In this document: positions 1-6,427 of the stretch, piece after piece
Layout of the letters: the number at the start of each line of letters is the position of its first letter
Numbering within the stretch: position 1 is the stretch's first letter
Source of the DNA: Candidatus Zixiibacteriota bacterium
Lineage (GTDB): Bacteria > Zixibacteria > MSB-5A5 > GN15 > PGXB01
Assembly (NCBI GenBank): GCA_020345705.1
Contig: CP070766.1
Location: forward strand, 1,230,944-1,240,034
Reading direction: 5' to 3'
Length of the DNA: 9,091 nucleotides
Position numbers and translations under genes: made by a program
Notes under the pieces: generated by a model
Database searches by the model: none
Seen by the model: the letters and a program-made list of their open reading frames with translations, nothing else
What the model was told of the DNA's origin: nothing

Positions 1-1
1 C

Positions 2-1330
2 GGGAAAATCAGTTTTTACCTCTGTCCCTGTCCGGTGATGACGGTCAGATGGGACAAACGGTTCGGTTACAGCATCGACCCGGCGCGATTCAACATTTTC
101 GCCATACATACGCATGAATTCACGTCGGTTGATGCCATCCTGCCCAACATGCTCTGGCTTCTTCGCTTGAGAGGCTATGCTCCGCCGTTTCTCGTTGAAG
201 GACTGGCCGGTTATTTTGATTTTGTACCGTACAAGATAAAAAAACTCAAAGACAAGGGGAGCATTCCCAGAATAAGCGACCTGGTTACGACGGCGGGTTA
301 CTTCCGGGCCGATCCGGTTGAGGCGGAAATCACCGCCGCGGCCTTCGTGAAATATCTGGCCGACAGCTACGGCCTCACAAAGATTCTCGACCTGTATGAC
401 CGCTCGGACGACTTGACGCTTGTTAAGAACATCGAAAGCATCTACGAGAAGCCGCTCGATTCGCTCGAAATGGAGTGGGCCAATTATATCGACACCGTTT
501 CCCTTTCGCGGATGCTGTTCGACCGCTACGCGGGGCGGGCCAATGCCCTTTTCCAGAGCGATCTGCAGATCGAATATCTCCAGCAGATGACTGAGTACGA
601 TAAGACGAATTATGATTCGGTGGACACCTGGCAAAAACTATCAATGGTGTACTACCAGTACGGTCAGTACTACGATGCCATCGATGGATACAAACTTCTT
701 GCCGCAATAGACCCGGCCAAACCGCTCTACCAACAGGTGCTGGGGAATCTTTATCTGATAACCGGCAGCTATGACTCGGCCTGGAGCGCGTTCGACGCGG
801 CGGTGGCACTGGACACGGCCTTTGCCACGGCCAGGCTTCTTCAGGCCAGGATACTGACCATAAGAGGCGATACGGCCGCGGCCATAGAACTGGCCGAGGA
901 GGCGTACGGCTCGGAGCAGACGATGGCCGGCAAGATTGAATTTCTGCTTTTTCTGGGCGAGATGTATCAGACCGGAGGCAAGTATTACGATTCAGTCAAG
1001 GCCGACCGTAATTTCAGTGACGCCCTGGTGTGGGCGAATGATATGATACCCAAGGCTCCGGAGGACCCGGCTTTTAAGCTTCGAGCGGGGCTGGCGCTTT
1101 TCGGTCTGGGTGAATATGAACATGCCAGGCAGCATCTTGAGCTGGCCCGTTTTACGGAACTGCGGGCCTTTTATCTCGGCCGGACGCTTCTTGCGCTGGG
1201 GAATTTGTATGACGTGCTCGGCGAACATGACAGAGCAATCGAATATTATCAAAAGGCCCTGTCGATTCCGCTATCGGCACACGACCGCGAGCTGTGCGAG
1301 AAGTATGCCCGGGAACCGTATAGAAGATAA
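2..1330 (+). CDS. Gluzincin (peptidase MA-like) TPR protein, 5'-truncated
   Basis: This is the C-terminal part of a protein that combines a zinc-peptidase-like domain with tetratricopeptide repeats. The frame is open to the left edge. A GTG at 35 could be a start, but the residues before it (2-34) read like the strand that precedes the active-site helix in this family, so the true start is probably outside the window. Counting from that GTG, residues 27-31 read HEFTS where HExxH is expected, and a downstream EGLAGY (Glu55) fits the third zinc ligand. Residues of about 85-155 match the helical tail typical of such domains, including AAFVKYLADSYG. From about residue 195 to 425 there are roughly five or six TPR units, with patterns such as YYDAIDGYKLLAAIDP and HDRAIEYYQKAL. 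TPRs normally bind proteins. The missing second histidine suggests weak or no peptidase activity. Secretion is likely from the family but the signal peptide is not visible. The batA-like gene starts 17 bases downstream, so they are probably cotranscribed. The fold is fairly secure; the function is not. Confidence 0.75.
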   Translation, partial: GKISFYLCPCPVMTVRWDKRFGYSIDPARFNIFAIHTHEFTSVDAILPNMLWLLRLRGYAPPFLVEGLAGYFDFVPYKIKKLKDKGSIPRISDLVTTAGYFRADPVEAEITAAAFVKYLADSYGLTKILDLYDRSDDLTLVKNIESIYEKPLDSLEMEWANYIDTVSLSRMLFDRYAGRANALFQSDLQIEYLQQMTEYDKTNYDSVDTWQKLSMVYYQYGQYYDAIDGYKLLAAIDPAKPLYQQVLGNLYLITGSYDSAWSAFDAAVALDTAFATARLLQARILTIRGDTAAAIELAEEAYGSEQTMAGKIEFLLFLGEMYQTGGKYYDSVKADRNFSDALVWANDMIPKAPEDPAFKLRAGLALFGLGEYEHARQHLELARFTELRAFYLGRTLLALGNLYDVLGEHDRAIEYYQKALSIPLSAHDRELCEKYAREPYRR

Positions 1331-1347
1331 CCTCTTGACACGATCTC

Positions 1348-3429
1348 ATGTTTAACTTTCTGAACTCAGCGGTGCTTGTAGCGGCGGTGGCCGCGCTTAT
1401 CCCCCTCCTGATACACCTCTTTTCAAAAAGGCGGGTCAGAGTCGTCGAGTTTTCGTCGCTGAGACATCTCAAAGAGATGCAAAAGCGGCAGGTGCGGCGA
1501 ATAAAGATACGGCAGATTCTTCTTCTGATCCTGCGGATGCTGATTGTCCTGGTCGCCGTGCTGGCCTTTGCGCGCCCGGCCTCAAAGGGCGGTTATGTCG
1601 GCTCGCATGCGAGCGTGTCGGCCGTGATACTGATGGACCGGTCGGCCTCGATGCAAAGGCAGGTCAAAGACGGGCAGCTTTTCGACCTGGCCAAAAAGAG
1701 CGCGGCCGATATCCTCGGGAATTTCGGTCAGTCCGACGAACTGGTGCTGATTCCCTTCGACCGGCAGACATATTTTCCCGCCGGGGAGCGGTTCTTCAGC
1801 CGCGACGTTGCGGAAGATGTACTTTCGGAGGCGACCGCCGGGTACGAGGAAGGCAATTTCGGCGACGCCTTCAACAAGGCGGTCCGGCTTCTTTCCGAGG
1901 CCAAAAATCTCAACAAGGAGCTGTACGTTATCACCGACCGGCAGGCCAGCTCGCTTCCGGAAACGGTTGACAGCATCACCGAAAACACGACCGTTTATTT
2001 TGTTGACGTTCCCGTCGAGACCGACGGAAACTGCGGCGTCGTTAATGTCGACCTGGGCGGTCAGCTTATTGAAGTCGGGACCGGATTCAACGTCAAAGCC
2101 GAAATTCAGAACTACGACAATTTGGCCAAATCAGAGCTTCTGGCCTCGCTGTTTGTTGACGGCATCAGGGTGATGCAGGCCGAGTTCGCCACCGAGGAGA
2201 AGGGCAAGCAGGTTGTTCAGCTCAGGAGCACTGTCTATCAGCCTGGTTTTCACTACGGCTGGGTGGAGATTTCCGATGACGGTTTCCCGGCCGACAACAG
2301 GTTCTATTTCAGCTTCACCATACCCGAGAAGTTCAACATCCTGATCGTGGACGGTGACAACAGCGGCGAACTTGTTAAACTGGCCCTTATCCCGTCGGAA
2401 AAACTGGCGCGGTACTGGTCGGTCAAAACGTCTCGGCCGGATCAGCTGGCGACGAGCAAGCTAGGTGAGTACGATGCTGTCGTCCTGTGCGGTTTATCGA
2501 CGCTCGGTTCGGTGGAAACATCCCGGCTATTGAAGTACGTCGATGACGGCGACGGGATTTTCATCATTGCCGGCGCTGGAATAAATCCGCAATATTTCAA
2601 CGCAAATTTCGGGGGGATTCTTGACTTTCAGTTCGTGACACCGACGCCGATGTCTTTTTCGGGAGCGGGATACTATACTCTTGAAAGATTCGATTACACT
2701 CACCCGGTTCTGATGGCATTTTCCGGCTTCCAGCAGGACTCACTCCCGACGCTCCGGTTTTATTCCCTGCCGGCGGTCCGAGACGGCAGGGGCAACCGCG
2801 ACCTGGCTTATTTCTCCAGCGGCGCTCCAGCCATCGTGGAATCGGGCTACGGGCTGGGGAAGGTGATCCTGTTGACCACCCCTATCGTTCCGCGATATTC
2901 GGACATCTCGTCTCATTCGTTTTTTGTCCCGTTCGTGATTCGCACCATGGAATATCTGGCCGGTGATATCTCGGAATATCTTCTGAAAAATTACGTCGGT
3001 GAAAACGTGATACGGGCTCTTCCCGGCCGAGAGGTGCGCTATGGTTCCGTTGAGTTGATCACGCCGGAGAATCGTTCGTACAATATAGCCGGCACGGAAA
3101 AGCTTGGACTGGCCATTTACGACTGTCGACCGATCGAGATGCCCGGCATATATCAGTTGAAAAACAACGGGCGGCTGGTTGATCTGTTCCCCGTGAATCT
3201 GCCGGTTTCGGAAAGCGATCTTTCGACGGCGGGTTTTGACCGGTTTGAAAAGGCTCTGAAAACAAAGCAATTCAGAACCATTCCGTATGACAGGTCGTCG
3301 GCCTCGTTGATATCCGAAGCCCGTTTCGGACGGGAGTTATGGAAGTTGTTTCTCTGGGCGGCGCTGATTATAATGGCGGTTGAGATGCTTCTATCCCGTG
3401 AAAAGGAAACGGAACCCGACAAGAAATGA
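1348..3429 (+). CDS. BatA-type membrane protein with vWA and amidotransferase-like domains
   Basis: This 693-residue protein begins with the BatA/aerotolerance-regulator N-terminal module: membrane helix about 7-25, a basic cytoplasmic loop, and a second helix about 56-75. A von Willebrand factor A domain follows, with the metal-site motif DRSASM (Asp97, Ser99, Ser101) and a later VITD (Asp197). The usual third metal-site threonine is not obvious; the expected region near 165-172 reads AGYEEGNF. A beta-sandwich-like stretch comes next (about 225-325), then a Rossmann-like segment (about 329-425, FNILIVDGD and YDAVVLCG) resembling the class I glutamine-amidotransferase fold without a clear catalytic cysteine. 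The C-terminal helix is about 664-682 and is followed by a charged tail. The start fits the usual MF-FLN opening of the family, although no clear ribosome binding site precedes it. Known Bat proteins are envelope proteins of unclear role, often near MoxR ATPases and TPR proteins; here the TPR partner lies directly upstream. Its 3' end overlaps the ABC-F gene by ATGA. The family call is strong and the role unknown. Confidence 0.85.
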   Translation: MFNFLNSAVLVAAVAALIPLLIHLFSKRRVRVVEFSSLRHLKEMQKRQVRRIKIRQILLLILRMLIVLVAVLAFARPASKGGYVGSHASVSAVILMDRSASMQRQVKDGQLFDLAKKSAADILGNFGQSDELVLIPFDRQTYFPAGERFFSRDVAEDVLSEATAGYEEGNFGDAFNKAVRLLSEAKNLNKELYVITDRQASSLPETVDSITENTTVYFVDVPVETDGNCGVVNVDLGGQLIEVGTGFNVKAEIQNYDNLAKSELLASLFVDGIRVMQAEFATEEKGKQVVQLRSTVYQPGFHYGWVEISDDGFPADNRFYFSFTIPEKFNILIVDGDNSGELVKLALIPSEKLARYWSVKTSRPDQLATSKLGEYDAVVLCGLSTLGSVETSRLLKYVDDGDGIFIIAGAGINPQYFNANFGGILDFQFVTPTPMSFSGAGYYTLERFDYTHPVLMAFSGFQQDSLPTLRFYSLPAVRDGRGNRDLAYFSSGAPAIVESGYGLGKVILLTTPIVPRYSDISSHSFFVPFVIRTMEYLAGDISEYLLKNYVGENVIRALPGREVRYGSVELITPENRSYNIAGTEKLGLAIYDCRPIEMPGIYQLKNNGRLVDLFPVNLPVSESDLSTAGFDRFEKALKTKQFRTIPYDRSSASLISEARFGRELWKLFLWAALIIMAVEMLLSREKETEPDKK

Positions 3430-5342
3430 CTCTTCTAGCCGGCGAAAATATCGTCAAGCAATTTGACGATAGAATCCTGTTTGACAATCTCACTTTTTCC
3501 ATAAATGAGAAAGACCGCATCGGCCTGGTCGGGCCGAATGGAATCGGCAAAACGACCCTGTTTGAGATAATGGCCGGCCGTGCCAGACCGGATTCGGGCA
3601 GTGTCGTCAGAGCCAGGGGATGCTTGATAGCCTATGTCGAGCAGGAGTTGGGAGAAGAGGAAAACAATCCTCTCTTTGATTACGTCCGTTCCGCGCGCTC
3701 CAATTTGCTCGAATTGAAATCAGAAATCGAATTGACTGAGAAAAAGCTCCTCGATCAGCCGGAATCCGGAGATCTGCTTGAGAAGCTGGGCGATTTGCAA
3801 CACCGTTTTGAGGCCTCAGGCGGGTATGATTTCGATTCGGAAATCAGGATTATTCTTACCGGCCTGGGATTTTCGGAAAATCGGTTTCATAACCGGCTGC
3901 GGGAATTTTCCGGGGGCGAGAAAAGCCGCGCCGCACTGGCCAGGATTCTTGCCGGAAGAGACAATCTCCTTCTTCTCGACGAGCCGACCAACCACCTTGA
4001 CCTCGACTCGACTATCTGGCTGGAAGAATACCTGAAAGGGCTTGATAAGGCATATATTATTGTCTCACACGATCGGACTTTTCTGACGAACACCGTTGAA
4101 AAGGTCTGGGAAATATCCTCAAGGAAGATTGAGCAGTACTTTAATGGCTTTGCACAGTATTTGGAAGAACGTGACCAGCGAAAGGTGTTGCAACGACACC
4201 TGCACAAGCACCAGCAGGAAGAAATCAGACGGATAGAAGATTTTATCCGGCGGAACATCGCCGGCCAGAAAACCAGGCAGGCCAAATCAAAGCAGAAGTA
4301 TCTGAAAAGGATGAAGAGGATCGAATTGCCTGAATCGGAATCCAGGGCTCCGTCGTTTTCAGTCAACTCAGGCGAGCGGCCCCATAACCTTGTTCTTGCA
4401 GCTGATTCAGTCTCATTCGGTTATGGAAACCATGCTCTGGTCAGGGAAGTTGACTTCAATCTTTACCGCGGCGAAAGGGTCGGTCTTATCGGAAAAAACG
4501 GCTCCGGCAAGACGACCGTCTTGAAAACCATACTTGGTGATCTTGAACCGGTTGAAGGCTCGATTAAGGTCGGCCGCAAGGTTGATCCGGCTTATTTCGA
4601 CCAGGAGCTTTCCGAACTTGATGAGAACAACAGCATCTTGGATGAACTCTGGCTGGTTGACCCGATGTGCGAAGCGGGCCGGCTACGGTCGTTTCTGGCA
4701 AAATTCGGATTCACGGGCGACGATGTTTTCAAGAAGGTTGCGGTGCTGTCGGGGGGAGAAAAAACCAAGCTGGCGCTTGCCAAGCTGATGTTCAAGCCGG
4801 CCAACCTGTTGATATTCGACGAGCCGACCAACCACCTTGACCTCGATTCCAGGCAGGCGCTGGAGGAAGCGCTCCGGGAATATACCGGGACATTTTTGGT
4901 GGTGAGCCATGATCGGTACTTCCTGGACCGGGTGACGGAGAAAATCATGGCCATCGAGGGAGACCGGATAAGAACCTATGCCGGCGGCTACAGCTATTAC
5001 AAGGAAAAAAAGGAATCGGAAAAACCTCCGCCCGCAAAAAAGCCGACCGACCCGGAAAAAGTGCAGCAATACGTGGAATTCAAAAAGCTTTCCCAGGCCA
5101 AAGGCCGAATCAAAAAGGAGCATCGCTCGGTAACGTCGAAAATAGCCGACCACGAACGAAAGCTGGCGCGCCTTGAAAAAGATATCAACTATAATATACC
5201 CAAGACCGATTGGCAGAAGCTGGCCGAGGCTTCGGAGGAAAAATCAAGGATTGAAGTCGAACTGTTTGGTTTATATAATAGGCTCGAAGAACTGGAGAGG
5301 CTGAATGCTGAATATTCTGACGCTGACGGGCAGTCCGATTAA
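3426..5342 (+). CDS. ABC-F family ATPase (ribosome-associated type)
   Basis: This 638-residue protein has two ATP-binding cassettes and no membrane segments, the layout of ABC-F proteins, which act on ribosomes rather than as transporters. Cassette 1 has Walker A GPNGIGKTT (36-44), signature FSGGEKSR (161-168), Walker B LLLLDEPTNHLD with catalytic Glu186, and switch His215. Cassette 2 has Walker A GKNGSGKTT (356-364), signature LSGGEKTK (from 441), Walker B LLIFDEPTNHLD with Glu466, and switch His495. Both ATPase sites therefore look intact. The linker (about 245-315) is highly basic and helical, like the P-site-tRNA interaction motif. A charged coiled-coil tail (about 545-630) resembles the Uup/YdiF C-terminal domain. 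The short linker does not look like the long loops of many resistance ABC-F proteins, so a housekeeping role in relieving stalled ribosomes is more likely; this is inference. The start codon overlaps the stop of the upstream gene (ATGA), implying translational coupling. The 3' end overlaps the next gene by 38 bases in another frame. Confidence 0.95.
   Translation: MTLLAGENIVKQFDDRILFDNLTFSINEKDRIGLVGPNGIGKTTLFEIMAGRARPDSGSVVRARGCLIAYVEQELGEEENNPLFDYVRSARSNLLELKSEIELTEKKLLDQPESGDLLEKLGDLQHRFEASGGYDFDSEIRIILTGLGFSENRFHNRLREFSGGEKSRAALARILAGRDNLLLLDEPTNHLDLDSTIWLEEYLKGLDKAYIIVSHDRTFLTNTVEKVWEISSRKIEQYFNGFAQYLEERDQRKVLQRHLHKHQQEEIRRIEDFIRRNIAGQKTRQAKSKQKYLKRMKRIELPESESRAPSFSVNSGERPHNLVLAADSVSFGYGNHALVREVDFNLYRGERVGLIGKNGSGKTTVLKTILGDLEPVEGSIKVGRKVDPAYFDQELSELDENNSILDELWLVDPMCEAGRLRSFLAKFGFTGDDVFKKVAVLSGGEKTKLALAKLMFKPANLLIFDEPTNHLDLDSRQALEEALREYTGTFLVVSHDRYFLDRVTEKIMAIEGDRIRTYAGGYSYYKEKKESEKPPPAKKPTDPEKVQQYVEFKKLSQAKGRIKKEHRSVTSKIADHERKLARLEKDINYNIPKTDWQKLAEASEEKSRIEVELFGLYNRLEELERLNAEYSDADGQSD
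3976..4006 (+). repeat. 31-bp direct repeat, copy 1 (Walker B of cassette 1)
   Basis: These 31 bases, encoding the DEPTNHLDL part of Walker B and the following loop, are identical to those at 4816-4846. The copies lie in frame exactly 840 bases (280 codons) apart. Identity at every synonymous position is more than protein conservation alone requires. Confidence 0.9.
4816..4846 (+). repeat. 31-bp direct repeat, copy 2 (Walker B of cassette 2)
   Basis: This is the second copy of the exact repeat at 3976-4006, in the same reading frame and at the equivalent place in the second ATPase cassette. Bases on either side differ between the copies. Confidence 0.9.
5294..5300 (+). promoter_or_regulatory. 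Ribosome binding site of the flavoprotein gene, inside the ABC-F gene
   Basis: GGAGAGG lies four bases before the ATG at 5305. It is one of the best Shine-Dalgarno matches in the left half of the window and lies within ABC-F coding sequence. It supports the 38-base overlapping start. Confidence 0.6.
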
Positions 5343-5913
5343 AGACGGCTCGACCGACATACTTCTGAATCAGGTTGCCGAAGGTATCAAGCATGCTTCC
5401 ACGGAATCGGCCCGGAATGAGATTATCAGGCTCAACGATTACCAGTATCTCCCGTGTCAGTCGTGCGGCAAGAGTCCCGAGCCGGATTTCTGCTTTTTCC
5501 GTGATGACATTTACCAGGTCTATGAGCCGCTTGTTGAGTGCGACGTGGTTTTGTTCGGGTCACCGGTTTATTTTGACACCGTTTCGGCTCAGGCCAAACT
5601 CTTTATCGACCGCTGCAACTGCCTCAGGCCGGCCGACTTTTCGGGAGAGTCAGACCACCCTTTCAAGAAAATCCTGACCAAAAAGAGGCTGGGCGCGATA
5701 GTCCTGGTCGGCGGTGAGCGGCAGGAGTTCGAATGCGCCCGGAAGGTGATCGCCGGCTTTTTCAAATGGGCCGAGATTGTCAACATCGGTGCCGTGATAT
5801 ATGCCGGTTCCGGCTGGACGGCGGGGGCCGTCTCAGAGGATGGCGGCAGGCTGACGGAGGCGCTGAAGCTGGGTGAGAAGATTGCCTCGAGAATCTTGAT
5901 CGAAGGATCATAG
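5305..5913 (+). CDS. Flavodoxin-fold NAD(P)H-dependent FMN reductase-like protein
   Basis: This 202-residue protein belongs to the flavodoxin/FMN-reductase superfamily, which binds FMN and moves electrons in the cytoplasm. The first strand and phosphate loop read ILTLTGSPIKDGST (4-17). The typical DD (67-68), VVLFGSPVYF and LFIDRCNCL segments follow, and near residue 130 a strand LGAIVLVGG continues the Rossmann-like fold. A cysteine cluster (Cys51, Cys54, Cys63) sits where iron-sulfur flavoproteins carry CX2CX2CX5C, but position 57 is serine, so a complete 4Fe-4S ligand set is missing. The physiological substrate cannot be read from the sequence. The ATG at 5305 is supported by a purine-rich GGAGAGG just upstream and by the phosphate loop beginning a few residues later; choosing any later start would remove that loop. 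The gene lies in the 3' end of the ABC-F gene and is probably translated by coupling to it. It ends with TAG before an AT-rich intergenic region. Confidence 0.85.
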   Translation: MLNILTLTGSPIKDGSTDILLNQVAEGIKHASTESARNEIIRLNDYQYLPCQSCGKSPEPDFCFFRDDIYQVYEPLVECDVVLFGSPVYFDTVSAQAKLFIDRCNCLRPADFSGESDHPFKKILTKKRLGAIVLVGGERQEFECARKVIAGFFKWAEIVNIGAVIYAGSGWTAGAVSEDGGRLTEALKLGEKIASRILIEGS

Positions 5914-6008
5914 GGGGCTTTTCGAGGGGGCGAGTACTTCTGAGGCGTCCTCTAGAAATCGGGAACATGCGGACGATTATTCGGATTATATGGTAGAGTC
6001 GTTTTATC

Positions 6009-6036
6009 TTGCCTTTTGGGCTTTTTTGCGTATATT
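6009..6036 (+). promoter_or_regulatory. Candidate sigma-70 type promoter for rpmE
   Basis: TTGCCT (6009-6014), a 16-base spacer and TATATT (6031-6036) match the housekeeping consensus at four and five of six positions. It lies in the AT-rich gap of 173 bases that separates the four-gene unit on the left from the rpmE cluster, about 50 bases before the rpmE start codon. The -10 element overlaps the left arm of the inverted repeat at 6029-6053. AT-rich DNA gives such matches by chance, and an alternative -10 (TATAAA, 6059-6064) lacks a good -35 partner. Confidence 0.35.
6011..6027 (+). terminator. Weak terminator-like hairpin after the flavoprotein gene
   Basis: GCC, a short T-rich loop and GGC are followed directly by six T residues (6022-6027). 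This is the shape of an intrinsic terminator, but the stem is only three G-C pairs plus a possible G-U pair. It lies about 100 bases beyond the flavoprotein stop and overlaps the candidate rpmE -35 element. Confidence 0.25.
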
Positions 6037-6053
6037 TTTATGTTGGATATACG
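6029..6053. repeat. 7-bp inverted repeat upstream of rpmE
   Basis: CGTATAT (6029-6035) and ATATACG (6047-6053) are perfect inverted copies separated by 11 bases. In RNA two further G-U pairs could extend the stem. The element overlaps the candidate -10 box and ends 33 bases before the rpmE ATG. It may be a repressor operator, a leader hairpin or chance in AT-rich DNA. Confidence 0.4.
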
Positions 6054-6075
6054 GTGAATATAAAATTTGAGTAAC

Positions 6076-6080
6076 GAGGA
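6076..6080 (+). promoter_or_regulatory. Ribosome binding site of rpmE
   Basis: GAGGA lies six bases before the ATG at 6087, an ideal distance. It fixes the start of the small L31 gene. Confidence 0.7.
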
Positions 6081-6086
6081 TAGGGA

Positions 6087-6317
6087 ATGAGACCGAAGAT
6101 ACATCCCAATTACGTCGAGACCACTATTACGTGTGCTTGCGGAAATGTCATCAAGACAAGGTCGACGGTCAAGGATATCAGAGTCGAAATCTGCTCCAAC
6201 TGTCACCCATTTTTTACCGGGCGCCAGAAACTGGTTGACACGGCTGGTCGAATCGAACGCTTCCGGAAAAAATACGGACTGGACAAGAAGGAACGGGCGA
6301 AAGCCAAGAAATCGTAG
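6087..6317 (+). CDS. rpmE: 50S ribosomal protein L31 (bL31), zinc-binding form
   Basis: This 76-residue protein is bacterial ribosomal protein bL31, which helps bridge the large and small ribosomal subunits. The N-terminal MRPKIHPNY, the CACGN segment (Cys16, Cys18), the CSNCHPFFTG segment (Cys36, Cys39) and the later GR-ERFRKKYG stretch are hallmark features. Four cysteines mark the zinc-carrying C+ form rather than the zinc-free paralogue that some bacteria express under zinc starvation. The length is normal, with a short lysine-rich tail. The start is supported by a well-placed GAGGA. It stands first in a cluster with the DUF1385 gene and prfA, probably with its own promoter in the upstream AT-rich gap. 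In Escherichia coli L31 is known to control its own expression; whether the leader here does so is open. Confidence 0.97.
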   Translation: MRPKIHPNYVETTITCACGNVIKTRSTVKDIRVEICSNCHPFFTGRQKLVDTAGRIERFRKKYGLDKKERAKAKKS

Positions 6318-6349
6318 CGGCCTGTTCAGAATCTTAATTGACTACCGAT

Positions 6350-6374
6350 TACCCCTCTAAGGACACGAGGGGTA
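6350..6374. repeat. Perfect 8-bp hairpin between rpmE and the DUF1385 gene
   Basis: TACCCCTC (6350-6357) and GAGGGGTA (6367-6374) pair perfectly around a nine-base loop. The stem starts 32 bases after the rpmE stop and has five G-C pairs. There is no T run directly after it, so it is a poor intrinsic terminator. It may instead stabilise the 3' end of rpmE mRNA, attenuate transcription or mark an RNA processing site. It explains part of the 110-base gap between the genes. Confidence 0.6.
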
Positions 6375-6427
6375 TTGCGTATTATGTATAAATGTTTTGT
6401 ACCTTACGATGATCGGATGAAGTTGAT

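Noticed and set aside
423..809. Minus-strand open frame opposite the TPR protein
   Set aside because: It is rich in arginine, serine and proline, typical of an antisense shadow, and the plus-strand frame has clear TPR structure.
2740..3270. Long open frame on the minus strand (176 codons) inside the BatA-type gene
   Set aside because: It lies opposite a gene with clear domains, has low-complexity basic composition and shows no recognisable motif. GC-rich codon use opens antisense frames.
4683..5153. Minus-strand open frames of up to about 160 codons opposite the ABC-F gene
   Set aside because: They are the complement of conserved ATPase cassettes and coiled coil, with no ribosome binding site or family resemblance.
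3426..5342. Antibiotic-resistance ABC-F protein
   Set aside because: The interdomain linker has normal housekeeping length, there is no resistance-type leader peptide or attenuator upstream, and the gene is coupled to a BatA-type gene.
5913..5931. GGGGGC repeated twice just after the flavoprotein stop
   Set aside because: Only two short copies, no pairing and no further periodicity.
5942..5952. GAGG-CGT-CCTC mini-hairpin as a terminator
   Set aside because: A four-pair stem with a three-base loop and no T run is too weak to support.
5952..6206. Minus-strand open frame across the rpmE promoter region
   Set aside because: It overlaps the start of rpmE, has no family features, and its tail is derived from AT-rich noncoding DNA.
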